64,000 nucleotides of DNA. It comes from Neptunomonas concharum (GTDB taxonomy: Bacteria; Pseudomonadota; Gammaproteobacteria; Pseudomonadales; Balneatricaceae). The position numbers were made by a program, and so were the translations under genes. Below are positions 18,040-27,761 of this stretch, piece by piece (position 1 is the first letter of the stretch; each line of letters opens with the position of its first letter). Location: NCBI RefSeq assembly GCF_008630635.1, contig NZ_CP043869.1, forward strand, positions 434,001 through 498,000, given 5' to 3'. Below the pieces are notes generated by a model. The model did not search any database. It saw nothing but the letters and a program-made list of their open reading frames with translations, and was not told where the DNA came from.

Positions 18040-18938
18040 CGCCGAGTACGCCTAAGTGGTTACGAGGGCGCACATTGATTATTGGTGTGCCTTGGTTGTG
18101 GCTTGGATTATTTTTTTTGCTACCGTTTCTGTTTATCCTGAAGATCAGTTTATCAGAGGCGGCATTGGCGCAGCCTCCTTACCTTGATCTGATCCGCGAA
18201 GTGAGTGATGGCTTGATGACTATCAAGCTGAACTTTGGTAACTATCTGTTTTTGCTGGAAGATCCGCTCTATCTGCAAGCGTTGTGGGGCTCGGTCAAGG
18301 TAGCTACGATCTCAACTTTGCTGTGTTTGTTATTAGGCTATCCGATGGCTTACGCTATAGCTAAGTCCCCCAATCATTGGCGGCTCCCGTTGTTGATGCT
18401 GGTTATCCTTCCGTTTTGGACCTCTTTTCTGATTCGTGTCTATGCATGGATTGGGATTCTAAAGAACAACGGCTTGCTGAATCAGTGGTTGATGAGCATA
18501 GGGCTTATTGATACGCCTTTGGAGATTATGCATACACCGATCGCGGTTTATATCGGTGTGGTATATAGCTATCTACCCTTTATGGTTTTACCGCTGTATG
18601 CCACCTTGATCCGTTTAGATGACACACTGCTGGAGGCTGCTTCTGATCTGGGTTGTAAACCGTGGAAGCAGTTCATGAAGATTACATGGCCACTCTCTAT
18701 GCCGGGTGTGTTAGCTGGCGCGATGCTCGTGTTTATCCCGGTAATGGGTGAGTTTGTCATCCCTGATCTGCTGGGCGGGCCTGAAACTTTGATGATCGGT
18801 AAACTGATGTGGACCGAGTTTTTCAGTAATAAGGATTGGCCGTTGGCCTCTGCGTTGGCGGCGGTTCTGCTGTGTGTATTGATTATTCCTTTTGTGTTAC
18901 TAAGGCATTATGAGCGACGCACTGAGGAGGTGCTCTGA
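18036..18938 (+). CDS. potH: Polyamine ABC transporter permease (PotH)
   Basis: This is one of the two membrane subunits of the polyamine importer. The frame opens at 17979 inside potG, but the ATG at 18036, which overlaps the potG stop as ATGA, gives MTPSTPKWLRGRTLIIGVPW and 300 aa. About six hydrophobic helices are visible. The EAA coupling motif (EAASDLGCKPWKQFMKITWPLSMPG) contacts the ATPase. The stop overlaps the potI start (TGATG). Confidence 0.94.
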   Translation: MTPSTPKWLRGRTLIIGVPWLWLGLFFLLPFLFILKISLSEAALAQPPYLDLIREVSDGLMTIKLNFGNYLFLLEDPLYLQALWGSVKVATISTLLCLLLGYPMAYAIAKSPNHWRLPLLMLVILPFWTSFLIRVYAWIGILKNNGLLNQWLMSIGLIDTPLEIMHTPIAVYIGVVYSYLPFMVLPLYATLIRLDDTLLEAASDLGCKPWKQFMKITWPLSMPGVLAGAMLVFIPVMGEFVIPDLLGGPETLMIGKLMWTEFFSNKDWPLASALAAVLLCVLIIPFVLLRHYERRTEEVL

Positions 18939-19744
18939 TGTGGCGTAAGATGCCGCTGCTGATGACAGCGCTCATGTTTGGCTACGCTTTTCTTTATGGG
19001 CCAATTGCCAGTTTGATTGTCTATTCTTTTAATGAAAACCGTTTGGTAACCGTGTGGTCGGGTTTTAGCACGAAGTGGTACGCTGAGTTGCTGCAAAACG
19101 ATCAAATATTGGGTGCGGCCTGGTTGAGTGTCAAAATTGCCTCGGTGAATGCCTCCTTAGCTGTAATCCTTGGGACACTCGCCGCATTAGCTTTGGTGCG
19201 TTATAAGCGTTTTAAAGGGCGGCAAGTCATGGAAACCATGGTGACAGCTCCCTTGGTCATGCCTGAGGTTATTATTGGTTTGTCGTTGTTGTTGCTGTTT
19301 GTTGCAATGGAGCGGGTGTTAGGGTGGCCTGAGGGTCGAGGTCAGTTGACCATTACGATTGCTCATGTGACCTTCTCGATGGCCTATGTGGCTGTTGTGG
19401 TACAAAGCCGTTTAGCGCATATGGATCAATCATTAGAAGAGGCTGCATTAGATCTGGGCGCTAAGCCACGAAAAGTATTTTTTGCGATTACATTGCCTTT
19501 AATTACGCCAGCGTTAGTGGCTGGGTGGTTACTTGCTTTTACCTTATCTATGGATGATTTAGTGGTTGCAAGCTTTGTTTCGGGGCCAGGTGCCACAACA
19601 CTGCCTATGGTTGTTTATTCCAGCGTGAGGTTGGGGGTTAGTCCGCAGATTAATGCATTGGCGACTATTATTGTAGTGACGGTTAGTATTGCGGTTGCTG
19701 TGGCAGGTGTTCTGATGTATCGCAAAGAGAAACGTGGGCTTTAA
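18938..19744 (+). CDS. potI: Polyamine ABC transporter permease (PotI)
   Basis: This is the second membrane subunit, 268 aa with about six helices, and it partners PotH. The EAA loop is EAALDLGAKPRKVFFAITLPLITPA. FTLSMDDLVVASFVSGPGATTLP is typical of PotI/PotC permeases. It is the last gene of potFGHI. Its stop overlaps the stop of the convergent modC by four bases, so the two transport operons meet end to end with no terminator space between them. Confidence 0.94.
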   Translation: MWRKMPLLMTALMFGYAFLYGPIASLIVYSFNENRLVTVWSGFSTKWYAELLQNDQILGAAWLSVKIASVNASLAVILGTLAALALVRYKRFKGRQVMETMVTAPLVMPEVIIGLSLLLLFVAMERVLGWPEGRGQLTITIAHVTFSMAYVAVVVQSRLAHMDQSLEEAALDLGAKPRKVFFAITLPLITPALVAGWLLAFTLSMDDLVVASFVSGPGATTLPMVVYSSVRLGVSPQINALATIIVVTVSIAVAVAGVLMYRKEKRGL

Positions 19745-20820
19745 TACTTTACGAGCGAAACCCCTTTGATCTGGGCATACAGCTGATCACCTACGTTCAG
19801 TGACATCTGGTCGGTAGACCAGCGTGTCACACGAGCGAGTAAGCGAGTGTGTTCTCCGAGTGTTAGAATCAGATTGCATTGGGCTTTATCGGTTATATCT
19901 ATCTTCTCGATGGTGACCGGCAGCGTGTTTATGATGGTAGAGTCATTGTTTGCTGAGCGGGTTAAGCTGATGTGGTTGGCGCCTATACGAATTCTTTTAC
20001 GTTCCCCTATTGCTCCTTGTTTGCCCGGTACTTTGAGCACACCACCATCCACAGATAAATAGGTTAAGTCATAGTCGCTATCGTATTGAGTTACAGTGGC
20101 GTCGATCAGCGAACCTGCTTTGCTGAAGAGGACAAGAGGTGATGCCAAGTCCAACATAATCTCCTGAATATTGCCTTGTGCAGTCACCTGCCCCCTGTCC
20201 ATTAATACAATATGATCAGCAAGACTTTCTACTTCAGATAAGGCGTGGGTGACATAAATCACAGGGATAGACAACCGGGTATGCAGCTGTTCAAAGTAAG
20301 GCAGGATTTCCGCCTTACTTTTAAAGTCCAGTGCCGAGAGTGGTTCATCCATGAGTAAAATATCAGGGGCTGATAATAAAGCGCGGCCAATGGCAACTCG
20401 CTGTTTTTCACCACCGGAGAGGGTGTCTGGCATTCTATCGATAAGGTGTTGGATGCCTAGCAGGTGAGTAACTTCTTCAAATGTTAAAGCGTCGTTGCCG
20501 CTGGTATTTGAGTCGTGAGCAAATAGCAAATTGCTCTTAACGCTCAGATGTTCAAACAAACTTGCTTCCTGAAAAACATAACCGACTTTGCGCTGGTGAG
20601 GCGGGACGAAATGGGCGCTATTCTGCCAGCTATGTCCGTTGATCTCGATATGAGCCTGTGTGGCTTTATGAAGCCCTGCGATGCAGCGTAAAAGGCTGGT
20701 TTTCCCGCATCCTGATGGGCCAAATAAAGCAGTAATGCCACGCCCTGGAATCTTAATGTCAACCGACAAGGGAAAGTGCTCAAGCGGCGTATTGATTCGG
20801 ATGTTAAGCATAGGGCTCAT
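19741..20820 (-). CDS. modC: Molybdate ABC transporter ATP-binding protein
   Basis: This is the ATPase of the molybdate importer, 359 aa. Walker A is [20 protein letters not shown], the signature is [17 protein letters not shown], and Walker B is [16 protein letters not shown]. The C-terminal ~70 residues ([20 protein letters not shown] onward) form a Mop/TOBE oxyanion-binding domain as in ModC. Its ATG overlaps the modB stop (ATGA); an ATG nine bases later is an alternative start. The 3' end overlaps potI. Confidence 0.94.
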   Translation of the reverse strand: MSPMLNIRINTPLEHFPLSVDIKIPGRGITALFGPSGCGKTSLLRCIAGLHKATQAHIEINGHSWQNSAHFVPPHQRKVGYVFQEASLFEHLSVKSNLLFAHDSNTSGNDALTFEEVTHLLGIQHLIDRMPDTLSGGEKQRVAIGRALLSAPDILLMDEPLSALDFKSKAEILPYFEQLHTRLSIPVIYVTHALSEVESLADHIVLMDRGQVTAQGNIQEIMLDLASPLVLFSKAGSLIDATVTQYDSDYDLTYLSVDGGVLKVPGKQGAIGERKRIRIGANHISLTRSANNDSTIINTLPVTIEKIDITDKAQCNLILTLGEHTRLLARVTRWSTDQMSLNVGDQLYAQIKGVSLVKY

Positions 20821-21485
20821 CGTTGTAGCCCCCGGCGGCTTTTACGCTCTAATAAGGTCAGCAACAGAATAATTATGAATGAGAAAGCGACCATCCCCGC
20901 AGCAATGAGGTGGGCTTTATCCCACTCAAGAGATTCCACATAATCATATATCGCAATGGAGAGCACTTTGGTCTCCCCTGGGATATTACCGCCAATCATC
21001 AAAACAACGCCAAATTCGCCTAACGTATGTACAAACGACATGACAATACCGGTTAACAGGCCGCCGCGCGACATGGGTAACACGACGCGAATGAATGTAT
21101 TGAGAGGGGATGAGCGCAGTGTTGCTGCAACTTCTAGCGGCCGTACCCCAATAGATTCGAACGTATTTCTTAAGGGTTGAACCATAAAGGGTAATGAAAA
21201 TACAACCGAGCCGATGACCAAACCTGTAAAGGTGAAGGTAAGAGGCGATCCAAGCAGGGTCGTTGATAGTTGGCCTAAAGGGCTGTCTGGCCCGAGGGAT
21301 ATTAACAGGTAAAAGCCTAAGACAGTGGGGGGTAAAACTAAAGGCATTGATACCAGTGCGGAGATCATATCTTTAAAGAGGCTTTTAGAGCGAGCAAGCC
21401 ACCAGGCGAGCGGTATACCAATCACTAATAGGACACAGGTTGTCAGTGTTGCGAGTTTTAAAGAGAGAAGAATGGCATCCGTCAT
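20817..21485 (-). CDS. modB: Molybdate ABC transporter permease
   Basis: This is the membrane subunit of the molybdate importer, 222 aa with about five helices. The N-terminus ([30 protein letters not shown]) matches ModB. The motif [16 protein letters not shown] and the coupling loop [20 protein letters not shown] match too. [20 protein letters not shown] is also family-typical. It lies between modA and modC in the usual modABC order. Confidence 0.95.
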   Translation of the reverse strand: MTDAILLSLKLATLTTCVLLVIGIPLAWWLARSKSLFKDMISALVSMPLVLPPTVLGFYLLISLGPDSPLGQLSTTLLGSPLTFTFTGLVIGSVVFSLPFMVQPLRNTFESIGVRPLEVAATLRSSPLNTFIRVVLPMSRGGLLTGIVMSFVHTLGEFGVVLMIGGNIPGETKVLSIAIYDYVESLEWDKAHLIAAGMVAFSFIIILLLTLLERKSRRGLQR

Positions 21486-21492
21486 GGTTGTC

Positions 21493-22260
21493 TCAAAAGG
21501 TTAAATAGCCACTTTGGCGAATAATCTGTTGGGCGGTATGGCTACTCAGAAAATCATAAAATGCGTTAGCGGTTAAGTTATCCTGTGCAGCTTTGAGTAT
21601 GACGGCACCTTGATGCAAGGGTGTATGAATCTCATGAGGTACTTGCCAGTAATAACCTTGAGGTAGTTTCTTGATCTGAGATAGCGCCACAAAAGCGGCA
21701 TCGACATTTCCACTGGCTGCAAACTGGTAGGTTTGGGCAATATTATCTCCCTGAACAATGACACCATCATAGGCGGGTTCTCGTGAAGCGAGTACTTCAA
21801 TAGCTGCAGCGCCGTAAGGTGCGGTTTTGGGGTTGGCAATAGCCAAACGTGTTACGTGATTTTTGTCGAGTGCTTCCAAGCCTTGTTCAATTCCGGGGTA
21901 ATGTTTACTCCAGAGCGCCAGTTGGCCTGTGGCATAAATTTTCAAATCATCTAGGGCTATCCCTTCTTCTATCAAACGTTTAGGGCGATCTGTATCTGCA
22001 CTTAAAAAAAGATGAAAAGGCGCACCATGTTTTATTTGAATAAACAGTTTGCCACTAGAACCTGAACTAATAAGAATATTGTGGCTGTTGGATTGACTGA
22101 ATGCTTGAACCAGTTGTTGTGCGGTTGATAAAAAGTTAGCTGCGACGGCAATATTGACGGTTTCTCCACGTATAGGAGCTGAGAGGCTCAGCAAAAGCGA
22201 CAAGAGAAGGCTTACCCTGAACCGGCCAAAGGTGTACGGTTTTCTATTCATAGCAAACAT
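21493..22260 (-). CDS. modA: Molybdate-binding periplasmic protein
   Basis: This is the periplasmic molybdate-binding protein, 255 aa, with a signal peptide ([21 protein letters not shown]). [30 protein letters not shown] is the conserved ModA segment contributing oxyanion ligands. [17 protein letters not shown] follows further on. An ATG nine bases into the frame (MNRKPYTF) is an alternative start. It is the first gene of modABC. I could not find a full ModE operator upstream. Confidence 0.93.
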   Translation of the reverse strand: MFAMNRKPYTFGRFRVSLLLSLLLSLSAPIRGETVNIAVAANFLSTAQQLVQAFSQSNSHNILISSGSSGKLFIQIKHGAPFHLFLSADTDRPKRLIEEGIALDDLKIYATGQLALWSKHYPGIEQGLEALDKNHVTRLAIANPKTAPYGAAAIEVLASREPAYDGVIVQGDNIAQTYQFAASGNVDAAFVALSQIKKLPQGYYWQVPHEIHTPLHQGAVILKAAQDNLTANAFYDFLSSHTAQQIIRQSGYLTF

Positions 22261-22372
22261 CTTAAGTAGGTATGCCTCTTCACACTATTGTACAGACAGA
22301 GTATATCGAAAGAGGTATTGTGGAAAGTGGTCATTATTTCGTCATAAAGGTGTGGGATAGTTTTATTTCAAC

Positions 22373-22393
22373 TTTTTGTGCACTGCACAAAAA
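22373..22393. promoter_or_regulatory. Palindromic operator 1 upstream of phasin gene
   Basis: TTTTTGTGCA-C-TGCACAAAAA is a perfect 21-base palindrome ending seven bases before the -35 box of the phasin promoter. A second, imperfect copy lies just after the -10 box. TGC-rich sites like this are known for PhaR, the PHB-responsive regulator of phasin genes. Its identity here is inferred. Confidence 0.6.
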
Positions 22394-22399
22394 AAGAAG

Positions 22400-22427
22400 T
22401 TGACAATCGTTGGGATAAAGATAGAAT
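22400..22427 (+). promoter_or_regulatory. Sigma-70 promoter of the phasin gene
   Basis: A perfect -35 TTGACA (22400-22405), a 16-base spacer and TAGAAT (22422-22427) form a strong housekeeping promoter. It lies between two TGCA-type palindromes, an arrangement suited to tight repression. Confidence 0.75.
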
Positions 22428-22435
22428 ACATCGTA

Positions 22436-22450
22436 TTGTGCAGTGCAACA
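22436..22450. promoter_or_regulatory. Operator 2 of the phasin gene
   Basis: TTGTGCA-G-TGCAACA sits just downstream of the -10 box, where the transcript would start. It is an imperfect copy of the palindrome at 22373 (13 of 15 positions match that site's core read on the other strand). Confidence 0.55.
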
Positions 22451-22470
22451 TAAATTATTGGGGAAGCATC

Positions 22471-22776
22471 ATGACAAACAATATCGATCTACAGAAACCG
22501 CTAGAAGCTGTTAAAACACTTATGACTCTTCAGGCTGCTACAGTAAGCAAGTCTGTAGAATTACAGAAACAGTCTGGTGAAGAGCTGGCTTCTTTCTTCA
22601 AGTCTGAAGTAGAAAAAGCGAAAGAACTGAAAACACCTGAAGATGTAGTTAAGTTCAATGTTGAAGCGAACAAAAACTTGTTCGAAATTCTGAAGGCACA
22701 GGGCGAAGCTTTTACAGCATTAGCTACTGAAGCTAGCCAGAATGCAATGAACGAAATTCAGAAAATGGCTAAATAA
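22471..22776 (+). CDS. Phasin family protein (PHB granule-associated)
   Basis: This 101-aa helical protein starts MTNNIDLQKPLEAVKTLMTLQ; the frame opens earlier, but this ATG follows GGGGAAGC and the promoter. The sequence is amphipathic, rich in Lys, Glu, Ala and Gln, with no Trp or Cys (KSVELQKQSGEELASFFKSE, then VKFNVEANKNLFEILKAQGE). This fits the phasin family that coats polyhydroxyalkanoate granules. It stands alone with its own promoter and terminator. PHB synthesis genes are not in the window. Confidence 0.85.
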   Translation: MTNNIDLQKPLEAVKTLMTLQAATVSKSVELQKQSGEELASFFKSEVEKAKELKTPEDVVKFNVEANKNLFEILKAQGEAFTALATEASQNAMNEIQKMAK

Positions 22777-22791
22777 GCATTTTTGGATATT

Positions 22792-22819
22792 AAAAAAACC
22801 CGGCTTGCCGGGTTTTTTT
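22792..22819. terminator. Rho-independent terminator after phasin gene (bidirectional)
   Basis: The stem CCCGGC-TT-GCCGGG is flanked by seven A and seven T residues, giving a 13-bp A/T-extended stem. It can serve the phasin gene and the convergent diguanylate cyclase gene. Confidence 0.95.
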
Positions 22820-22841
22820 GTGGCTACTTCTTCACATCAGT

Positions 22842-25061
22842 TCACTTTGGTATGGATATTGGCGGAGGGTCAGAACAAACCACTGTGTTCCTGCCCTGAT
22901 TTTTAGCAATGTAAAGTGCGTCGTCTACGCGTTTGAGCAAGTCGTGATAGTCTTCGCCTTGGCTGTACTCTGCAACGCCTGCGCTTAGGGTGACTTTTGC
23001 ATCGGCTTGCCAATACTGTTTGTGAATATTAAGCCTGATTTTATTTGCCAGTTTCAATGCACCATTAATTTCCGTTCTTGGGCACAGCAGTAGGAACTCC
23101 TCGCCGCCCCACCGTCCTAATATATCTATCTCTCGGCAGAGGCTATTCATAATCAGACTGACTTCCTGAAGTACTTCGTCGCCTTTTTGGTGCCCAAATT
23201 GGTCATTGATCTGTTTAAAAAGATCGATATCAAAGAGAACGATTGAAAAGGGGTCTTGATAACGCTTAGCAGCTGCGATCTCTTTTCGCATCTCTTGGAC
23301 CAATAAGTAACGGTTCGGTAAATTGGTTAACTGATCAGTTGTGGCTTGTTGCGCTAGTTGCTCATTGAGTATTCGAAGCTTGTTGTTATAGCTGGAAATA
23401 ACTCGGTAACGATAGATCAACAAAAAACCTAGTGCAGCAATAACTGCCATGACACTCACGAAAGGGCGGTAATCGAATGCACTCTCATATTGAATACCTA
23501 CCCAGCGGTTATAGATTTGCTGACGCTCAGTCTCATCTATTGAGTGAATCGCCTTGTTAAGAATCGACACCCACTCAGGCCAATCTTTGCGTACTCCTAT
23601 TGCTAAGGAGTAGCTATCAGGGAGTGTGCTGGAAACTTTTATATTGAGGTATTTATCGACGTTGACTTGATGTGCAATCACTTCTAAAGAGCCGATAAAA
23701 CCAAAAACTTTCTCTTCGCTCAGTAGTTTTAGCCCTTCCTGATCAGATGTCACTTCTAAAAGATTAATGTCTGGATATCGGCTTCTTAAAAAGGGGATAG
23801 CAGCGGTATCCTTTACTACCGCATGTAAATTCTGAGCCACGCTGTTGATGTCGGATAGAAAAAATTGATCAAGTCGTGTTGCTAGCACAAGAGGCGACGA
23901 AAAGAGTGGTTGGGTAAAGTTAAGATATTGCGATCTTTCTTTAGTTGGAGTAATTGTTGTGACTAAGTCGCATTTTTGCTGCCGGTAGAGCTGAGTTGTT
24001 TCGCTCCAGCTATCTGTTTTTACTAAAGTAAAGGTGATTCCCAAGCGCTGGCTAATGAGTTTCATTAGGTCTGCAGATACACCAATATGGTTGCCAGAAG
24101 AGGAGAATCCATCAAAGGGCAGCCAATTCGGGTCGATACAGAGTCTGAGGTTAGGCGTTTTATTTGTGATGCGCTTCTCTTCTTCGGATAGATAAAGCAA
24201 CCCGCCACTCTCTAAATTACTCGTTGGCCTGACCTGTGGGCTAAACCATTTAGTTTGGATACGAACTTTCTCATGATCAGGGATGGCGGCTAGTCCTTTA
24301 TTCAGGATTGAAACGGCTTCTGGCCAATCGTTTCGTGTAGCGAATACTAGGTCGAGTTGATCATCTAAGTGAAATGCTATTTGTAGGTAGGGCATACCTA
24401 GTTTATTAGCTAGGTAGAGTGTTGCGCCATTACCAAAAGCGATGTCCGCCCGTTGAGCCGACAGTGCACTGAAAACGTCTTCAACTGTATCGACTAATAA
24501 GATTTTAGACTTTGGGAATTGATTCGCTAACTCTATATCGGCTAGATTGCCTTTTTGGATGACGATAGTTTTATCATCTATATCCTGAATAGCATGTATT
24601 TCTTTGGGGTTTCCTGTTGCAACGAATACTGCTTTTTTTAGTGTGAGGTAGATATCTGAAAAATTGAGATAGCTTCTGCGCTTTTCAATAGGGGCCCCGG
24701 TACTAAGCCCGTCAATCTTCCGCTCTTGGGCAAGACGCTGCATTTCTGGCCAGCTACCGGTAACCAGAGAAAAGTTTGCCCCTGTGACTTGGTTTATGGC
24801 GTCTAAAATTTCAGCGTCGTACCCAGAAACGCTGCCATCTTGACCGACAATAACATAGGGCTCCCAAGATAAGTCTGTGCCCAGTTTGATCTCGGGGTGT
24901 TGCTGAATAAACGTCTGTTCTTCTGGTGTAAGGTCAACGCCTGCATAGAGTGGGGAGGTGACAAAAAACAATAGTGAGGAAAAGCTCAGGATGAGTTGGC
25001 TAATTAAAGTGTATTGTTTGGTTCCAGCCACCTTTCCTCCAATATCATCCTTGCTAGTCAC
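22842..25061 (-). CDS. Membrane diguanylate cyclase with two periplasmic solute-binding domains
   Basis: This 739-aa protein has a signal/anchor segment at residues ~18-40. Two successive family-3 solute-binding-protein domains follow (about 45-275 and 295-530; FFLYLTKKA-type ligands and LRLCIDPNWLPFDGFSSSGN mark the repeats). A membrane helix lies near 540-560 (FVSVMAVIAALGFLLIYRYRV), then a GGDEF domain. The active site reads RWGGEEFLLLCP and is preceded by REID five residues upstream, the inhibitory I-site. It should make cyclic-di-GMP in response to a small periplasmic ligand, probably an amino acid-like one. The ligand is unknown. The protein appears intact. Confidence 0.93.
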   Translation of the reverse strand: MTSKDDIGGKVAGTKQYTLISQLILSFSSLLFFVTSPLYAGVDLTPEEQTFIQQHPEIKLGTDLSWEPYVIVGQDGSVSGYDAEILDAINQVTGANFSLVTGSWPEMQRLAQERKIDGLSTGAPIEKRRSYLNFSDIYLTLKKAVFVATGNPKEIHAIQDIDDKTIVIQKGNLADIELANQFPKSKILLVDTVEDVFSALSAQRADIAFGNGATLYLANKLGMPYLQIAFHLDDQLDLVFATRNDWPEAVSILNKGLAAIPDHEKVRIQTKWFSPQVRPTSNLESGGLLYLSEEEKRITNKTPNLRLCIDPNWLPFDGFSSSGNHIGVSADLMKLISQRLGITFTLVKTDSWSETTQLYRQQKCDLVTTITPTKERSQYLNFTQPLFSSPLVLATRLDQFFLSDINSVAQNLHAVVKDTAAIPFLRSRYPDINLLEVTSDQEGLKLLSEEKVFGFIGSLEVIAHQVNVDKYLNIKVSSTLPDSYSLAIGVRKDWPEWVSILNKAIHSIDETERQQIYNRWVGIQYESAFDYRPFVSVMAVIAALGFLLIYRYRVISSYNNKLRILNEQLAQQATTDQLTNLPNRYLLVQEMRKEIAAAKRYQDPFSIVLFDIDLFKQINDQFGHQKGDEVLQEVSLIMNSLCREIDILGRWGGEEFLLLCPRTEINGALKLANKIRLNIHKQYWQADAKVTLSAGVAEYSQGEDYHDLLKRVDDALYIAKNQGRNTVVCSDPPPISIPK

Positions 25062-25472
25062 AATAAAAATCCGCTTGTTAGGGTTTAAGTTATTTAAGAA
25101 TGTTTGTTCATAAAATTGATTTGTATCTAATTAAAGACGCTAATCCTATGTTTCGCTACTCGATTTTTGCTTTTTTGTCTATTCGTATTCTATTTTTACA
25201 GTGACACCCGCATAGGAGGGCTAAATGTGGGGCTTTTGACACATTTACCTAAAAATAGTGGCGAACTTCCCCCAGTGTATGTGGCCAGCTGAGTTATGGA
25301 GTTACGATGGTTCTGAACCAGATAGGCTGTTTTACCTACATTTAATGACTAAGTTAGGGCTTTTCTTGGATGTGTTTTTATTGGCTCGCTTTTTGCTCTT
25401 ATGCTTGATGGTTGGAATCGAACTGATACCGCATGTTTTAAGTCATCTCATTGAAACGAGGATAGATCAGCT
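25062..25472. other. 411-bp intergenic region without a supported gene
   Basis: This gap lies between the divergent diguanylate cyclase and SLC13 genes. An ORF of 87 codons (25258-25521) has no ribosome site and overlaps the SLC13 start, so I do not call it. An AGGAGGG followed by ATG TGG GGC TTT TGA (near 25216-25238) could make only a four-residue peptide. No clear promoter or operator was found. Confidence 0.5.
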
Positions 25473-27020
25473 GTGGCAACGAATAAGCAAGACATTCACG
25501 CACATAATGAGGATTATCTAGCGCCGGGTGATCGTCGTAATCCTGAATATAAAGGCCGGCCTGAGCCATCTCCAGTGCCAGTAAGCAATGGACGTTTAGC
25601 GGGCCTGCTTGGTGGTCCTATAGTTGCTTTATTACTGATATTAATGCCGGCGCCGGGGGATATGCCCCTTGAAGCTTGGCGTTTAGTAGCAATGGCTAGC
25701 TGGATGGTGATCTGGTGGTTAACCGAAGCTGTGCCGATTCCCGCTACCGCGCTGTTACCTATTGTTTTGATGCCACTTTTGGAAATAGATAAAATTAAGC
25801 CGGTTGCTGCGAATTACGCTCACCCGCTGATCTTTTTATTTCTGGGTGGTTTTTTGTTGGCAGCTGCCATGCAACGAGTAGGCTTGCATCGTCGGATTGC
25901 GCTTCAAATCGTTAGCCGAATAGGTACGTCTCCGTCTCGTATTATCCTAGGATTTATGTTGGCAACGGCCTTTTTATCCATGTGGATATCTAATACCGCT
26001 ACAACCATCATGATGTTTGCTGTTGGCCTTTCGGTGATTGATTTTATTTCACGTCAGACGGATGATGATCGTGTAGTGCGTAATTTTGGGGTAGCGCTTA
26101 TGCTATCTATTGCTTATAGCGCATCGATTGGGGGTGTGGGCACTTTGATTGGTACTCCACCTAACGCGTTACTAGCGAGCTTCCTACAAAGCAACTATAA
26201 CATTGAGATCAGTTTTTTTGATTGGATGTTGCTAGGTATTCCAGTCGTGGTTGTAATGTTGCCTATTACGTGGCTGATTCTGACACGTATCCTGTTTCCT
26301 TCTCACCAAATAGCTATTAATGATCCTTCTGCTGTGGTCAAGCGTGAGTTAAGTGCGTTAGGTGTTATGTCACGGGGAGAAAAGCTGGTAGCTATCGTGT
26401 TCTTTACTGCCGCTGCTAGCTGGATTTTCCGTAAGTTGTTGGTTGATCTGACGGGTTTACCTCTAAATGATACGATAATAGCCTTATTGGCTGCACTGGT
26501 GTTGTTTGCTGTACCTATTTCCCGTCAGAAGGGTGAATTTGCCTTGGACTGGGAAGCGGCTCGTCATGTTCCATGGGGCGTGTTGTTACTGTTTGGAGGT
26601 GGCCTTGCGTTAGCGGGTGGTTTTAAGGGCACAGGCTTGGCGGAGTGGATAGGTAATGGTGTTTCGGGTATCGACATTAGCACGCTTGCCTTGGTGCTGG
26701 TGGTAACGATTGCCATTGTTTACTTGACAGAAATCACCTCTAATACCGCGTCGACGGCTACTTTCTTACCAATTCTTGCGGCAGTAGCGGTGGGGCTTGG
26801 ACTCAACCCGATCATTCTTTGTGTGCCAGTTGCATTAGCGGCTTCAATGGCATTTATGATGCCGGTGGCAACCCCGCCGAATGCTATCGTTTTCTCCTAC
26901 GAGAGAATGGAGCTACGGGATATGGTGCGTGCAGGCTTTTTGCTGAATTTAGTTGCAATTGTGGTCTCATTTGGCCTGTTTACTTTGCTGGCAAGCTGGG
27001 TATTTGGGGTGGAGTTTTAA
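25473..27020 (+). CDS. SLC13 (DASS) family sodium:dicarboxylate-type permease
   Basis: This is a 515-aa inner-membrane transporter starting at GTG; no better start exists upstream of the first helix. About 12 hydrophobic helices follow a polar 40-residue N-terminus. The two SNT signatures of the family are present: WISNTATTIMMF and ITSNTASTATFLPI. These form the substrate and Na+ sites in DASS carriers. The likely substrate is a C4-dicarboxylate, citrate or sulfate-like anion; the sequence does not decide. The gene is monocistronic, followed by a strong terminator. Confidence 0.9.
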   Translation: MATNKQDIHAHNEDYLAPGDRRNPEYKGRPEPSPVPVSNGRLAGLLGGPIVALLLILMPAPGDMPLEAWRLVAMASWMVIWWLTEAVPIPATALLPIVLMPLLEIDKIKPVAANYAHPLIFLFLGGFLLAAAMQRVGLHRRIALQIVSRIGTSPSRIILGFMLATAFLSMWISNTATTIMMFAVGLSVIDFISRQTDDDRVVRNFGVALMLSIAYSASIGGVGTLIGTPPNALLASFLQSNYNIEISFFDWMLLGIPVVVVMLPITWLILTRILFPSHQIAINDPSAVVKRELSALGVMSRGEKLVAIVFFTAAASWIFRKLLVDLTGLPLNDTIIALLAALVLFAVPISRQKGEFALDWEAARHVPWGVLLLFGGGLALAGGFKGTGLAEWIGNGVSGIDISTLALVLVVTIAIVYLTEITSNTASTATFLPILAAVAVGLGLNPIILCVPVALAASMAFMMPVATPPNAIVFSYERMELRDMVRAGFLLNLVAIVVSFGLFTLLASWVFGVEF

Positions 27021-27031
27021 TCGACGGCTAT

Positions 27032-27066
27032 CAGCAAGCCCTCTCCGCGAGTGGGCTTGCTGTTTT
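27032..27066. terminator. Terminator after SLC13 permease gene
   Basis: A ten-bp stem, CAGCAAGCCC/GGGCTTGCTG, with an 11-base loop is followed by TTTT. It lies between convergent genes and stops just before the 3' end of the GST gene. Confidence 0.85.
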
Positions 27067-27071
27067 GTACT

Positions 27072-27656
27072 CTATGCGTCAACTAAGCGAGGATCACTGT
27101 CACTTACACCGGGGCTTGTCAGATGTTGTTGGTGGAAGGTGTTTAAAGCTGTATATCGACTTAAATCTTCTAGCTCCCGGAAACTGATCCAGTCCAGTAA
27201 ACAGAACAGGCACATTGCAGGGTAATTCCAGTCGGCCAATTCGCCGCTAGCGACGGACTTTTCGAGTAATTGAAGGGTGCGCTCAATACGCTCTTTTTGC
27301 AAGTTGGCGATTAGCATGTCGGCATCGGTATCGATACCTGAACGCTTAGACAGCAGAAGAATGACATAGGAGTCGTTGGCGGCATCAATCAGCGATAGTA
27401 AGTTCTCTTGGTGCCAACTCATGGGTGTTTCAGGGAAGTGCGTACTAACTAAGTAGCGGTGGATAGCTCTTGAATCATAAATCGTCTGCTCGCCATCCAT
27501 CAGGACTGGAATCTTCATGGCTGGGGTATAACGCGCTAGTGCTTCTCTTCCCTCTGGGGAGTAGATATTCAAATTTATGAATTCGAATGACTTTCCCTCA
27601 AGAAAAAGGCGCAGGCGGCGGACATAAGGGGACATGGATGAACCTACAAGCTTCAT
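27072..27656 (-). CDS. Glutathione S-transferase family protein
   Basis: This 194-aa cytoplasmic protein has a thioredoxin-fold N-terminus (MKLVGSSMSPYVRRLRLFLEGK). It carries the cis-Pro and glutathione-site text MKIPVLMDGEQTIYDSRAIHRYL, followed by an all-helical C-terminal domain. A Ser in SMSPYVR occupies the usual catalytic position, as in beta/theta-type GSTs. Its exact substrate is unknown. The length is slightly under the usual 200-220 aa. It lies alone between the SLC13 terminator and the DUF1223 gene. Confidence 0.85.
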   Translation of the reverse strand: MKLVGSSMSPYVRRLRLFLEGKSFEFINLNIYSPEGREALARYTPAMKIPVLMDGEQTIYDSRAIHRYLVSTHFPETPMSWHQENLLSLIDAANDSYVILLLSKRSGIDTDADMLIANLQKERIERTLQLLEKSVASGELADWNYPAMCLFCLLDWISFRELEDLSRYTALNTFHQQHLTSPGVSDSDPRLVDA

Positions 27657-27761
27657 TTAAACCTCCAATCATGAATATTCATTCAAAAAGTACAGTCACC
27701 TTATAGCGAAGCGTATTGAAACGGAATAGTTTTTCTAGGGATAAGAGTGTTCCCGTAATGG

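Noticed and set aside
22261-22372. ModE operator upstream of modA
   Set aside because: Only a weak half-site (GTATATCG) is seen, with no second arm at proper spacing.
25258-25521. 87-codon ORF upstream of the SLC13 gene
   Set aside because: It has no ribosome site, overlaps the SLC13 start in another frame, and its protein looks like no family I know.
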